Shown here piece after piece: positions 46,975-59,967 of a DNA stretch of 64,000 nucleotides. Position numbers and translations under genes: made by a program. A model generated the notes under the pieces. That model ran no database searches and was not told the DNA's origin. It saw only the letters and a program-made list of their open reading frames with translations. Position 1 is the stretch's first letter, and each line of letters opens with the position of its first letter. Source of the stretch: Plantago ovata (lineage: Eukaryota; Streptophyta; Magnoliopsida; Lamiales; Plantaginaceae); contig CM051458.1 in assembly GCA_028274465.1 (NCBI GenBank), forward strand, positions 21,901,566-21,965,565. Reading direction: 5' to 3'.

Positions 46975-47873
46975 TTAATAAACAAATAAACATAAAATTA
47001 GGCCTTAACATTAAAAAACAAAAGGAATTTTCTTATATCTTTCTTTTTTTAATCTTCTTTTTAAAAATAATAATTATAAAACCCAGTACTGGCGTAGCTC
47101 AGGCCGAGCTGTGTTTAAGCTCCAGTCATAGCTTGCAGCTGTAGTTTGCAATCTCCAATCAGAGTTGTACAAGCTCTGATCGGAGTAGGATACATGCTCC
47201 AAATCCTGAACTTGCATTGCTTCTGATCGCAGTAGTGCAAGTTCAGATCTTGAGATTGTCGCTCCGTTACTGAAATTCTGAATTCCGTGCAAGAGAAACT
47301 TTTAAAGAGGAAGACCAAGAAATAATCAAATAATGATAAAAAGATAAAAGGAAAAAACTGTTTCTTTTTCTATTCATTTTGGGTTTGTTTAAAAAAAAGT
47401 TCTATTTTTTTTTTAAATAAATAAATTTCAAGCACGAAACGTAATGTAATTGTAGTGCCAATAGTTATTTCCACACCAAAATTGATTTATCTCATGCAAA
47501 GAAATCAAACCCTACAAATCGACTTCACCAACTCTGCTAAAAGCTGGCCGGACACAGAAAACAAGGGATCAGTACAACGAAGGGACGGGTAGAAATCCTA
47601 GGCGAAGATTAAATCTTGTCCAATTTTATTATTGTTAATTGAGTGAAATTTTAATTCATAACTACCCTTAAAAAAAAAAAAAAACAAAAAAAAAAACTTG
47701 TTTGATAATGAAAATGATAACTACCCCTAAAATAAAAAAAAAACGAAAAACGTTGTTGTGATAATGTGTCTTGCACGTGATAATATGCTAAACATAAGTA
47801 CACTCCAACGAGTACACTGTCACATAACATTGCATATACATTAAATTAATCATTGACGACCCATTTCATAGAA
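46975..47873. other. 5' flank of KCR copy B, with a GAGCT-rich stretch
   Basis: No coding sequence. At 47095-47280 GAGCT, GCTCC and GATCGGAG words recur, similar to the core of the foldback element at 54836-55303. A G-box CACGTG lies at 47774-47779, about 95 bp before the ATG, and could belong to the KCR promoter. A run of A residues near 47670-47690 is length-unstable. This flank is missing from copy A because of the gypsy insertion. Confidence 0.5.
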
Positions 47874-49254
47874 ATGGAGCTACTACACCAAAACACTCTG
47901 CTGCTAGTACCAACCATTCTAGGAATCATCACCCTTTCCAAATTCTTGATCCACTTCACAACATGGATATGGATCACCTTCCTCCGGCCACCCAAAAACC
48001 TCAAAACCTACGGCTCATGGGCCCTTGTCACTGGCTCAACCGACGGTATCGGTAAAGCCCTCTCCTTCGAACTTGCATCCAACGGTCTCAACCTCGTTCT
48101 GGTCGGCCGAAACCCCGCCAAACTAGCCGATACATCGAAAGAAATAAAAGAAAGGCATAGCGACGTTTTGGTCAAAACTGTCGTTATTGATTTCGCTAAG
48201 TGTCCTGGAGAAGAGATTTCGCGGATTATAGAGGACGAAACGAAAGGGCTGGATCTAGGGATCGTGATTAATAACGCTGGATTGGCGTATCCTTACGCGA
48301 AGTATTTACACGAGGTTGATTCGGAGTTGATGGAAGGGATTGTTAAGGTTAATGTTGAAGCGACAAGTTGGGTTACGAGGTCAGTTGTTTCGGGGATGTT
48401 AAGGAAAGGGAAAGGTGCCATTGTTAACATTGGATCTGGCTCTTCCAATATTGTGTCTCGAGTTATCCGCTGTACACAATCTATGCTGCAACTAAAGCGT
48501 AAGTTCATTTCTTAATTTTCTTACACACTTTCACTACAGTACTCTTTTTTTTAATTGTTTACGTTCTTTTTTTTTGTTTACTGATATTTTAAAGAGTTGG
48601 TATATTATCTAAAATGTTTAGTTTACTGGTAGTATATACCCACAATAAACAAACTAAAAAAAAGGCAGATCATTACAATTTTACTACTGGTATCTGGAAG
48701 AGCGGCATGTTTATTTGGTCACGAGTGCAATTCATGGAGAGGAAAATTTGTGATTTATGTAAATTTGTCGATTATACGAAGTTGTTAACTATATTAAAGT
48801 TTGTGGGGTTTAGCTTGACATAAGTTGTGGATTATATGGTGGTCGCGTTATAAGGCAGATTATTATATTTGAAGTTATAAGACGATTAACGATTAGAGTA
48901 CTTAGGTTATATTAGAAAAAAAAAAAGCTTGACAATTATTTATCTTGAAAGAGTTTATGTATCACTAAAATTTCGTTACTGTTTTGATCTGTGCTTTTAA
49001 TTAGGTATGTTGCAATGTTGTCAAAAAGCATGAGTGTGGAGTATAAGCACCAAGGAATTGATGTTCAATGCCAGGTAATTCATTTAATTTAGCCCATATT
49101 CATGTCCATGCTACTTTATCATTTATTTCATTTGTACATTGATAGTTAGTCATTGCCTATTGGGGATCATTGGTTGGTGTAGTTTGTTTGAAGGTAAACA
49201 ACTCCCGGCGCAAATTTGTGACAAGTTAGATCGCGTGATATTTGAGAAAAAACA

Positions 49255-52200
49255 AGGGTCCATTACATACAAAACCCTTTTGTTCAACGAAATTACATCG
49301 AACCCCTCGTTACTCCCAAGTTTGCACTGAACACCTTGTTGTTCGATTTTAATTACATCGAACCCACGACTTTGACTTTTCACGCTCTTAATCGTTTAAA
49401 GTACCATTTTGCCCTCGTCGGAATTTTGGCTTTTGCTGCCGGCCAAACAGCTTAGCAGGATGGTCACGTGAAATGCATGTGTGGGTTTATATGTAATAAA
49501 ATTTAAATTTGTAGTATTGAAATGAAAAAAAATTAACAAAAATATTAAAAAAAAAAACTAGCCGTAGGAATAGTGTTGGAGCCAATTTTCAGGCTTCTCA
49601 TGCTCATTTTGGACTCATTTAACACAAAACTCTCAAACATACTAAAGAAACAAAATAGAGCAAGCAGTATAAGGCTAATACATAACATTAAGCATCTTAG
49701 CATAAGTTTGGACCAAATTTGGTACATATTCATAGTCAAATTCACCACAATAAACCATAAAGGTAGAGTACTCATCAAAAGATCTACTTGATCATCCAAG
49801 GTGCAAAACAAAACATAGTACCAACATTCAAAGGTTATGATCAAAACTACCAACTAGAATACTAACTTTCTAATTGAACCATGCTCCAATTCCCTACCTC
49901 TTGTGCTTGCTGAACCCCTGCCCCTACCTCCACGTCTAGAAGTTCTTGCCATGCCTCTGCCACTTCCTCCACCAGTAGAAGTTCCTGCTCCACAACTGTC
50001 TCCACCAGTAGAAGTTCCTGTTCCACCACTGCCTCCACCTCTTGTTGTGCTTGCCCTACTGCCACCTCTTCCTCTCCTTCCACCCCTTTTAGGAACATTA
50101 CTCTCAGTCTACAAATTAACAACAATGGCACACATCACTATATATATATACTACACACCATCAAATACATATGCTTCACAATTCTTACTTCACAAATTGA
50201 ATACATTGGAGTAATTTCAGGAATTTTCTTACCTGAGTTGGCATGTCAGGAATGGGAGCTTCATCATCATTGACTTGAGACTCCTGCATTTGTATATCAG
50301 TTGCCTTTGCCTATAAGAAGTAAATGGTACATATTAGAGAAACAATCATAACAAGTATATAAAGTAAGGATAGGAGTAGCAAGTTACTTACCAACTGTGG
50401 GCACTTTTGCTCCTACAGGTATGACCCTTCTGTCCACAGGTACTGCACTTAGGAGCCTTTCTCACCTTCTGAACTGGAACTTGCACTCTGGGTTTCTTCC
50501 TATTTGGTTCACCCTCAGATGGATGCCTAATCCTCTTCTTACATGGCCTCCCAACCTTCTTCTCAAAATGTGGAGGAGAGCATTCCTCTTCTGTCAAGTC
50601 AGATGGCCAGAACATTTGATGATCAACAGGGTAAATGGCCATGTCATATGCCCTCTTATAGGCAGCTGTAGTATGACACTCACTTATGAACTTTCCAACA
50701 TCCTCTCTAAGATATGAAATGACAGTCCATGCATGCCTACATGGGATGCCACTTGTGTCCCATCTTTTGCAGTTACAAGAGTGAGTCTGAATATTAACAA
50801 TAAATGTGAAACTCATGTCCTCAACTTCATACAATGGAGATGTCTCTGTCTTAACTCTAAGGGACCTTGACTGATCATAAATGTCATTAACTTTCTTGAG
50901 GACTCTTAGCATGACAATGGTATCACATAGCTCTCCTTTTGCCCTTCTGACAGTGATCCTTTGCATCACTTGATGCCTCAACCCCTTCAAATAAGATAAC
51001 AATGAAACTGTAAATACTAAAACAATGAAACAAAAGACTACAAGTATATAAGTGAATGACAAAGCATACCTCCATGATGTTCAAGATGGAATGACCCCTG
51101 ACAGGCTCTATCCACGCATTAAAGGACTCACTACAATTATTGGTAACATGGTCCACCTTGACTGTAGTGTCAAAGGCATGTCTTTCCCAGAAGCCAATGG
51201 AATTGCCATCAAGTAGTCATATGCATCTTGATTAGCTGTCTTGATCTTCTCCATGGCTTTGTTGAAGCCATATGTAGTGAAGGCAGTAGATGCATGCCAG
51301 AAATGCTTCCTCAACAAGAGACCATTCCACTTCAGTTTAAAGTTATCATATATGTGCTTTGCACACTTCCTACTAGTCACATTAGGTGCATCTTCCTCAA
51401 TCACTTGAATGAGCCCCTGTATTTTACATCACAAGTTCAAACATGGAATAAACAAGTAAGGTTGTATTTGAACAAGTAGAACAAGGAATATACAAGAAAG
51501 AACTGGAATATAGAAGTGATTTTTTTTACCTTTTGTCTGTCGGCCATAAAGTGCCAGTTTCTGTCCTGATCCCAACCACCAAGCAACCTCCCCAAGCATT
51601 GCACAAAGAAGCCCCAACTCTCCTTAGTCTCATTCTCCACCACTGCCCAAGAAATTGGGTATATGCCACAATTGGCATCAGTCCCTACAGCACTCAACAA
51701 CACTCCTCCATATCTACCCCTTAAGTGACAACCATCAAAAAATATAATGGAGTGCAACCTTGCATAAAACCCTTAGCTAGTCCCTCCAACCCACAGAAAA
51801 CCTCTTAAATTCAGGAGCCCTATCAATGACTGGTGTGGTGATCAACTCTACCACTGAACCAGGATTGGTTCTCAACACCATCTCTTTGTACTTGGGACAT
51901 AGCTTGAATCCCATTTCAGGATTTCCTCCTATGATCTCAATAGCCTTCTCTCTGGCTCTCCATACTCTCATGTATGGCACCTTCACCTTGATATTGGCTT
52001 GCACCCACAACTCCAAAGCTTTGGCATTTGCATTGGGATGTTGTTTCAACTCAGGAATAAGCTTTTGTGCCAACCAGTTTGAGTCCACTTCCCTCTGATT
52101 CACATGTCTAACACACCTATGTGTCCCATTATACTTCCTGATCATCAAACTACTTTCATCATCCATAACATAGGCATGAAGTCTCCAGGGGCACCCCTTC

Positions 52201-54440
52201 TTAGCTGCTGCACATCGAATAGTGTATCTTGTCTTCTCATTGTGAACCCTCTCAAATGTAAACCCAATCTTCAATGAGAATTCTTTGACCCTCCTACGCA
52301 GCTCATAAACATCAGTGAAAGTGTCACCCTCCTTGAAATCCTTGTCCCATTCAGCATTATGCTCCATGAACTCATCACATGTCCATCCTTCTTCAGCACC
52401 TGCTTCCTCATCAGATGATGGATACTCTACATCACCAATGTCATCATTTTCAGGCCCAGCTGCAGTTCTGATATCAGTTCTAGGGGGTTCCTGCTCCCTG
52501 TCATCACCTCCATCTCTCCCTTATCTCCATCTCCATCACCTCCCTCCTCTCCCTTATCCCCATCCTCTACCTCATCTTCTTCTTTATCCTCCCCATCTGA
52601 TTCATAAGCTGCACATTTTTTGAAACCAATTTCTGCATCCTCACTATCATATAAATACTCTGCTGGTGGCTCATCATCCTCCCAATCAAATGGGAACCCT
52701 CCATCACTATCACCACCACTGTTTTCCTCCTCAAACCCACTCAAAGTCTCATCTACTTCACCACCATCTTCTGATTCCAACACATAATCCTCATCAGCAG
52801 ACTCATCATTTTCAATCACACCTTCATCTTCATCTTTTCATCCACAGCAACCTCAGTATCAACATTTTCTTCCTCCACAGCATTATCATCATTTTCTTCC
52901 TCCCAGCAACCTCAGTATCAACACCAACTCTCTGCTCTTCCTTAACACCAACTCTCTGATCTTCCTCAACACCATCTCTCTGCTCTTCCTCAGCACCAAC
53001 TCCTTGCCCTTGCTTATTACTCTCTCCTTCAACACTACTCCCATCCAGTAGGCCCCTTAGAATGCTGTCAAAGTCATCCAAATTAACATCCTCAAATTGG
53101 AAGTCTGAAGTAGGCAGAGGAGTATTATATATTGGACCTGGCTTGTAGGATGGAGATATGATAGGTGGAGTGGTCTGTTCTTGTGTTGGTTGTGGAGATT
53201 TAGGTGGTAGAATGCTCTGTTCTTGTGTTGGTTGAGGAGATTTAGGTGGTAGAGTGGTATGTTCTTCTGTTGGCGGTGGGGAGATTGGTGGTGGAGTGGT
53301 ATGTTTTGTGTGGGTTCAGAGTTTTCTTAAATGGTTCTTGTGTGGGATGTGGAGGCTCATCATCATCAACAAGATCAATGATCTCACTAGGGTCAGGTAC
53401 TCTTCTTGGGCCTTTGGTGGTATGGGTTTTGTTACCCCTTTGCCTAAACAATCTCCTTCTAGCAACAGATTGTTCTTTCTGTTTAAGCTTCACCTCATAT
53501 GGGTGAATCATCATGAGCTCTGTTCTTACCCTTACCCTTCCTTTGAGAATCATCAATAGCCAGTGGTTCAATCAAATAACTGTCTAAGTACAGCTCAACT
53601 TCCATTAGTTTCCTATTTCTCTCAAACATGAGCAAACACCAAAATCACTTATTACCTCAATCCTTTCATATATTCCATTCACATATGAATCAGCATACAT
53701 ATCATATAACACGAGTTGTTTCCTTATCTTTTTCATCTTCAAACAAGCCAGAACCTTTGTATCAATATCCTTAAGCAGTTTCACATGATTATACCTGTGA
53801 GGATTAACATTTGAAATGGTGTATTGGCCGCCATTGTAATTAACGCGTATATTAAACCTCTCAGCCATGTAAACAACTGCCATAACAGAGAAGAAACAAA
53901 AAAACGCAGAAATTGTTTTCAGACACAGACAGAAAAACCCTAGCTAAAGCATTACGAATTCTAATAAGAATTCGACAAAATACGTGCATAATACATGATA
54001 ATACAAGCATAAAAACACGAAAGAAGAACAAAATCTCAATTTTGAAAGTTTTTTTCACTTACCTTGCAAACAGGTGCGCGCGAGCTCAATGTGCTCCAAC
54101 CCAGTCGAATTCTTCGAAATTGAGCAACGACGAGTGCTTGTGGGTGTTCGGCGACCAAAATTCCGTTGAATTTTGGTCGGAATATGGAAGATCGGTTACT
54201 GTAATAATGAGGGAGACGGTAGAGAGTATGGAGGGAAAAGGATGAAAATAAATGTGAAAGTGGGAATGAGAGTATTAAAACCTAATTTGCCTAAAATAGC
54301 GATAAGGGCGTGTTTGTTTGGCAGAAACGGAAAATTGGATTTTTGGCCGGTCAAAATAAATCCGGACTGTGGGGTTGAATGTAATTCTGGGAACAAGGAG
54401 GCTTTATATGCAAAGTGGTGCAACAGGAGGGGTAGTGTAT
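49255..54440 (-). mobile_element. Mutator-like element in KCR intron 2, copy B
   Basis: Same insertion, ends and gene as 12981-18175. It has accumulated, or been read with, many more single-base deletions than copy A. Confidence 0.85.
49870..53868 (-). pseudogene. MuDR-type transposase, copy B (many frameshifts)
   Basis: Exons mirror copy A: 53868-51530, 51416-51070, 50984-50392, 50310-50233 and 50108-49870. The catalytic, SWIM and RG-rich parts are recognisable. It shares the copy A frameshift (near 52835) and adds single-base losses, for example near 51195 (exon 3), 51750 and 51797 (core), 52513, 52903, 53310, 53635 and 49895 (tail). Nearly all fall in short homopolymers. It is non-functional as read. 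Confidence 0.88.
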
Positions 54441-54545
54441 GATATTATGTCAAAAAACAACTAACTAGACTATTTTTACTATGGCCAGTTTTTCTCCACC
54501 CTTTCCTCTCAAACCTATCGGTCTAAATTCCCCTCAAAACTTAAA

Positions 54546-55777
54546 GACATAATTACTTTTGATACCCCCACTAAACAGCTACTTTTCATCCTAGTCCATC
54601 TATCGCGGAAAATTACAAAAAACTTAAGTCACCGTCCGATGTTGACTCCGGCGTTCTCTCTCTCCTCCAAAGTTAACATCCAAACAGGGCCTTAACTATT
54701 TAATTTTTCCTTTTCCTTTTCTTTTTCTGTTTTTCTTTATTTCCTTTTCCTATTTCTCTTTTCTTCCATCTTTCTTTCTTTTCTCATTTTTATTTTTACT
54801 TTTTTTTTAAATCCAACTCCGGTACCGGAGTTACACAGCTCCGATCGGAGCTGTGTTAAGCTCCAAACGAGCTTTGCACAGCTCCGATCGGAGCTGTGCA
54901 GCTCCGATCGGAGCTGAGCTCCAATCGGAGCTGTGTTAAGCTCGATTGGAGCTTAACACAGATCCAATCGGAGCTGTGTTAAGCTCCGATTGGAGCTTTG
55001 CACAGCTCCGATCGGAGCTGTGTTAAGCTCCGATTGGAGCTTTGCACAGCTCCGATCGGAGCTGTGCAGCTCCGATTGGAGCTATGCACAGCTCCAATCG
55101 GAGCTTAACACAGCTCCGATTGGAGCTTAACACAGATCCAATCGGAGCTGTGTTAAGCTCCGATTGGAGCTTTGCACAGATCCGATCGGAGCTGTCACAG
55201 CTCCGATTGGAGCTTAACACAGATCCAATCGGAGCTGTCACAGCTCCGATTTGGAGCTGTGTTAAGCTCCAAACGGAGCTTTGCACAGCTCCGGTACCGG
55301 AGTTGGATTTAAAATAAAAAAAAAAAAAATGAGAAAAGAAAGAAAGAAGGAAGAAAAGAGAAATAGAAAAAAGGAAATAAGAAAAACAGAAAAAGGAAAA
55401 AAAAGAAAATTATTTGGGATTGATTTTGAAATTTAATTTTTTTAGGGGTTTGTTTTAAAATAATTTTGTAGACTATTTTGAATTATATTTATATTACATG
55501 GGTTAATTTCTAATTAGTTTGTGTTAATATTGCAAAAATTAAAATATTTAGGGTAAATTTGTAATAACCAAAACTTAATGTTGTTTGGCATTTTTTAGAA
55601 TTAGAAATTCCGGCAGGGGCGAAAATGTCATTTCCAGGCCTTAGAGCGCAGAAAGTCAAATTCGTGGGTTAATCTGTAATTAGGTTTATATAGCAAGGGA
55701 GGATTACGTAATAAAAAATATAGATGGACTAATCTGTAATAGCGGAAAATAGCAGGGGTACCAAATGTAATTTGCCC
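54546..55777. mobile_element. Foldback-type element of 1232 bp, in copy B only
   Basis: Flanked by an 8-bp direct repeat AACTTAAA (54538-54545 and 55778-55785) that is single in copy A (18274-18281), proving insertion. The ends are imperfect inverted repeats: AATTACTTTTGATACCCC against AATTACATTTGGTACCCC. Inside, a pyrimidine-rich arm (about 54690-54835) faces a complementary purine-rich arm (about 55305-55410). The core (54836-55303) is bounded by CTCCGGTACCGGAG palindromes. No protein is encoded. The 8-bp duplication would fit hAT or MULE-type mobilisation. Confidence 0.88.
54836..55303. repeat. Core array of GGAGCT palindromes in the foldback element
   Basis: More than twenty AGCTCCGATCGGAGCT or AGCTCCGATTGGAGCT-like palindromes, joined by GTGTTAAGC, TTAACACAG or TTTGCACAG linkers. 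The linkers are themselves in inverted pairs, so the whole array can fold many ways. Confidence 0.9.
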
Positions 55778-57442
55778 AACTTAAAAACAAATGTTATAAT
55801 TTGTCCCAAATTAGTTAAAATAAAAGAAATAGTAAAAAATAAAATTTAACATCCCTTTGACTTGTTTTAAAAATATAATAATACCCTAAAGATAATAATA
55901 CCCTTCTATTTATCTGAATTAAACTTTCCATATAAAATAATAATTTGGTTCTCTTATAATTTTGTATATAAAAAAACAAAATCTGAAAAAATAATAAAAA
56001 ATAAACTCAAAGCTCCGGCAATGGTTGGAGCTTATTGCTCCGTCCAATTTTTTCAAAAAATAAATATTAAATTTTGGATCAATTAATTGAGAAAGCTCCG
56101 ATTTGGATTTTAATTTTTTATTTTAATTAATTATCCAGTTCTGATATAATAAAATCAAAGGAACATGGTTGGAGGGTTTTACTCCGTTCAATTTTCTTCA
56201 CAAAACGAACATTAAAATTTGAATTATTAATTAAGACAACTCTAATTTGGATTTAATTTTTTTTATTTTAATTAATTACCCTGTTCTTGAATAATAAAGG
56301 AAAGGAAAGGAATAAGCTCCGACAGGGAATAAAGTTTTTTATTTCAAATTTTCATGTTATTGGATGAGAAAAAAAAGACAAGTAAAAATAAAAGCTAGAA
56401 TCGGAATAATAACACACTCACTCATACACTCACTCATGTGACATCATCTACCAATACCAAGTTGACTTTTGTCCTCTGTTGTAAATATTAATTTTCACAG
56501 TTCAAAGTTTGTCATCCGTTGTAATATATAATATATGAATAATTGAGGACTAAATTGTTATTAGAGAATATTAAAAGATACATAGATGAAAAATTTCCCT
56601 ATCTATATTTAATTTAATTTTGATATATTATCGAAATTCATGTTATTTTTTCATTTTGTAAAAATACTTGATAAATTTTTATTTAATTTTTATATTTATA
56701 TTGAACGAGATACATTCTTAATGATCTTATTTTGAGTTTTCATGAAATAAATTCTATTTTGTACTATTTTTTAAACTGGGGCAAATTACAACTTTTTCGA
56801 AAGGTTTTGCGGAGTAATTCCAAATCCCAGCAAATGTTTGGGTGTAAAAAAAAATTGGCCCTTTTTACTATCCTAAACCAGTGCTTTAGCTTTTGAGGTT
56901 TTTATTGGGTGTGCATCTCTCATGCACATCAATGATGAGTAATACTATCTTTAGCCGTTTAAAAAAATATATATCCTAAACCGGTTGCGAAGTTGTTGTT
57001 GATTTGGAAATTGCTTAAATCTCCAATATTGTAACCTTCATCGATCGATATAAATAACTAGAAGAAAAATTAGAGATCGAGAAAGCTTGAAGTAGTAGGA
57101 GCTATATATAGTATACAAAATTGAAGGGAGAATGAAATGAAGCCTAGAACGAAAAAGGGCTAAAAAGGTCAATTTATCCTTCAATTAGCACCTAGATATA
57201 TACATCTAGTCTCGCATGTAGAGGGCAACCTATGTCCAAGACCCTTGAAGCAAGTTACAATTCTAACCCAATTATGTAGGATTGTATTAGAGACAAGGTA
57301 CGTACTTTGATATTTTGAATTGTCGAGAATCGAGATGAATGAAAGTTACTTCTATTAACAAAAAATCCAATTTGTAAACGTCATCTATTAAATCTTTTCA
57401 CCACATTCACTTAGTATGGGCTGATTATAATCATGTCTTCAG
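55778..57442. other. Remainder of KCR intron 2, copy B
   Basis: Counterpart of 18274-19917. The diverged 144-bp tandem units are at about 56023-56166 and 56167-56309. A short extra ATACCCTAAAGATAATA piece near 55883 is not in copy A. No gene. Confidence 0.6.
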
Positions 57443-57712
57443 ATACCATTACTTGTGGCAACAAAGATGGCATCGATAAAGAAAAGTTCACTCTTCATTC
57501 CCTCACCGGAGACATATAGCAAAGCTAGCTTGAGGTGGATCGGCCATGATGCCATTTGCTTGCCGTATCGGCCACATGCATTGCAAGCCTTCATAATGCG
57601 TTCATTGCCGGAGCCTCTGTTGGATTGGTGTCTCCTTACCTACATGCTTGGCATGAAGGCTAGAGGAATGCGCAAGTATTCCAGAACCGAGTTTCATCCC
57701 AAGACGACATGA

Positions 57713-58301
57713 TGCTACTATGCTAGTGCAATCTCCTTCTCTATAAGTGTAAAGAACATGGTTTAAGCATCATTAATGTTGCCCAATTATCCCTTAACTA
57801 GTAAATAACCGATTGAAATTCAGAAGATAATAAATAAATAATTACATAATTTTTTGTTTGTTTTTTAATTGGTAAAGAGAGATCTTTTTGTGTGTTGTTG
57901 TTTTCTCTAGTATGTTGTTGTACACATTTCTCATCTTATCATTAGTTATGCCGTGTGTATAAAACATTGTTGCTAGTGCTGCATTTTCAACCCTTTTTAA
58001 GTGTTGGTATTTATAATAGAAGATTGAAACCCTTTGTATAATATCAGTGGGTCAATTAATGTTTCACACTCTGTTTAAAAAAGAAAAAATGTTTCACACT
58101 ATTGATAACTTGAATACAGTACTAGTTGTCAATATCATCTTTTCAGAATTTGTTCAGTCATTTCTGTCTGAATTCATTAAAGCATTGTGCCGAATTTTGT
58201 CCTTTTAATTATTTCAATGGTATTCTCAAGGCTTTCTGAGCTTTTAAATAGTTGTTACTCAGAATCCTTTGAGTCTAGTTATTAACCTCGTAAATATTTT
58301 T
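57713..58301. other. KCR 3' flank, copy B
   Basis: Counterpart of 20188-20779, AT-rich with AATAAATAA near 57832. No gene seen. Confidence 0.4.
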
Positions 58302-59607
58302 CTTTTTAGAGAACCTATTTCTTCGAGGTTTCTGGCGAAATTTATTTGAAATATTCTCCAACATCCCTGCCAAATTCGTGTGCTTATCAAAATGATGGCG
58401 GACAAACCTTTCTACATCAGCTTTCATCATGTTTCATCTTAGTCGTCGTCAAGCCGAGCACCAAAAGGATGTCATTCTTTTACTCCTAGGTGGCTTTATC
58501 GACACTATTACAACCGTAACACCTAACGGTAATGAAGTTGATGATGATCTATTAGTTAAAGGAAGCTTGAATCTCCGCATTAATCGGTTGATCTATTTTT
58601 AGGCTCTTGTAATGGCTTAGTTTTGTTGTCGAGTAAACAAACTGGTGAGCTTTCGTGGTGAATCCTCTTACTCGGTAACATCTAGGTGTCGAAAACACGC
58701 CCTCTATGATCTAGGCCTATCAATGGTCCCAACCTAGTCAGCACCGAACCGACCCATTAGTTGAAAATCCGAATGCCGAATGTGTGTCTAATGTTGTAAG
58801 ATAGGAGTAATATAAGGTGAGTTACTTATCTATCTAATGACCTTTTAAATTCCTGGCAAAGGTAGTTGATTAGTTGAAGGATTACACCACGTTCAGAGAC
58901 TACTATAAATGCTTGTGTCATTACTTTTTTGCAATTTACACTATGTATATTATACTGGACACAGATAACTGACTGCTTGCACTTACTAAAAAGCCTCCCG
59001 TGCTCTGAATGTATAAGTATCAGACAACTAACGAGCTTTCTGAGAAATATAATAAATGTTTGTTGCACTCCAGATAGCTGAGAACTTATTTGAGAAACAT
59101 CGTATCTAACGATTATAAAATCTGAGAAATAGATTTAGAAACAAAAAGTTTGAGCAAAAAATTGCGAAAACTGTGAAAGTTACAACATGGTTAAACTTTT
59201 AGGGGACACCACAGTTGTTCCGATGATTACAACATGGTTAAACTTTCAAAAAGTTACAAGAATGCCCCAACACTTGTTCATGTGTATTCTCTTAAAAATG
59301 GTGTTTGGAAATGGCTTAATAATTCTCCTTATTTTCATTCTCACTATGATAACACATGAAAATATGGAGTTTATTTGAATCGAGCTATCCATTATTAGGT
59401 CATACTAGTAGAGATGATGGGTATGTGATTGCAGTTTTTGATTTGGCTACTAAATCATTCTGCGGGATTAATCCTGCATTGACCGATGATGAACCGTACA
59501 ATTTATATGGAGTTCTTGAGATTGGAAGTTGTGTAGCTGTGATAGATTTAGGAGCTGATTATGATAATATATGGATTATGGAAGAATATGAATTAGTTAA
59601 TTCTTAG
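58302..59607 (+). pseudogene. F-box protein pseudogene, copy B
   Basis: Same broken order of F-box-protein pieces as 20780-22087 (GSCNGLVLLSSKQ, VHVYSLKNGVWKWL, VIAVFDLATKSF, IWIMEEYELV). The main lesions are shared with copy A; a few single-base differences are new. Confidence 0.72.
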
Positions 59608-59827
59608 ACCAACATCACAATCCACAGTCAATATATCTGATTAGTGTTGTTGCTAAATTCTTGGACCAACATTACAGTGGACACATAATCTAATGATTTT
59701 TTTTTTATTCTTCCATTTTAAGTTAATTCGTTTGTTTCAGTTTTAATTCTGATTTTATTTGTTAAAGAGATAAATGATAAAGATTCTCCGATATTTTCTA
59801 ATTTCTTTGTTTATATTTTTCATACTC

Positions 59828-59967
59828 TTTTTTTTTTTTTTTTCATTTGAATCGGCAAAGCAAGGATCAATAATGATTCCTCAATATTTATCCCGTGGAC
59901 CGTGGTGACTCGAATTCCCGACCTATTGGTAGGAGGTGAAACAGGTCACCAACTGAGCTATGCTTCG
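59828..59967 (-). mobile_element. tRNA-derived SINE, copy B
   Basis: A box at 59960-59949, B-box-like sequence within 59918-59907, and an A-rich tail (59843-59828 on the plus strand as T). The tail is longer than in copy A. Confidence 0.6.

Larger units (their letters stand above)
47874..57712 (+). pseudogene. KCR: Very-long-chain 3-oxoacyl-CoA reductase (KCR-like), copy B, frameshifted before the active site
   Basis: Exons 47874-48498, 49005-49074 and 57443-57712. The ATG at 47874 is present (MELLHQN), followed by a hydrophobic anchor and an intact TGSTDGIGKALSFELA cofactor site. A 2-bp AT gain near 48449 shifts the frame just before the catalytic YAATK, so translation would run into the intron. 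Removing it gives 963 nt and 320 codons. This copy keeps its 5' flank, and the single lesion is a dinucleotide, so an assembly error or a very recent mutation are both possible. Intron 2 is 8.4 kb because of the MULE and the foldback element. Confidence 0.93.

Noticed and set aside
55023..55317. Repetitive proteins on both strands in the foldback core
   Set aside because: Open frames arise from the palindromic repeat; neither strand has a credible start or domain.
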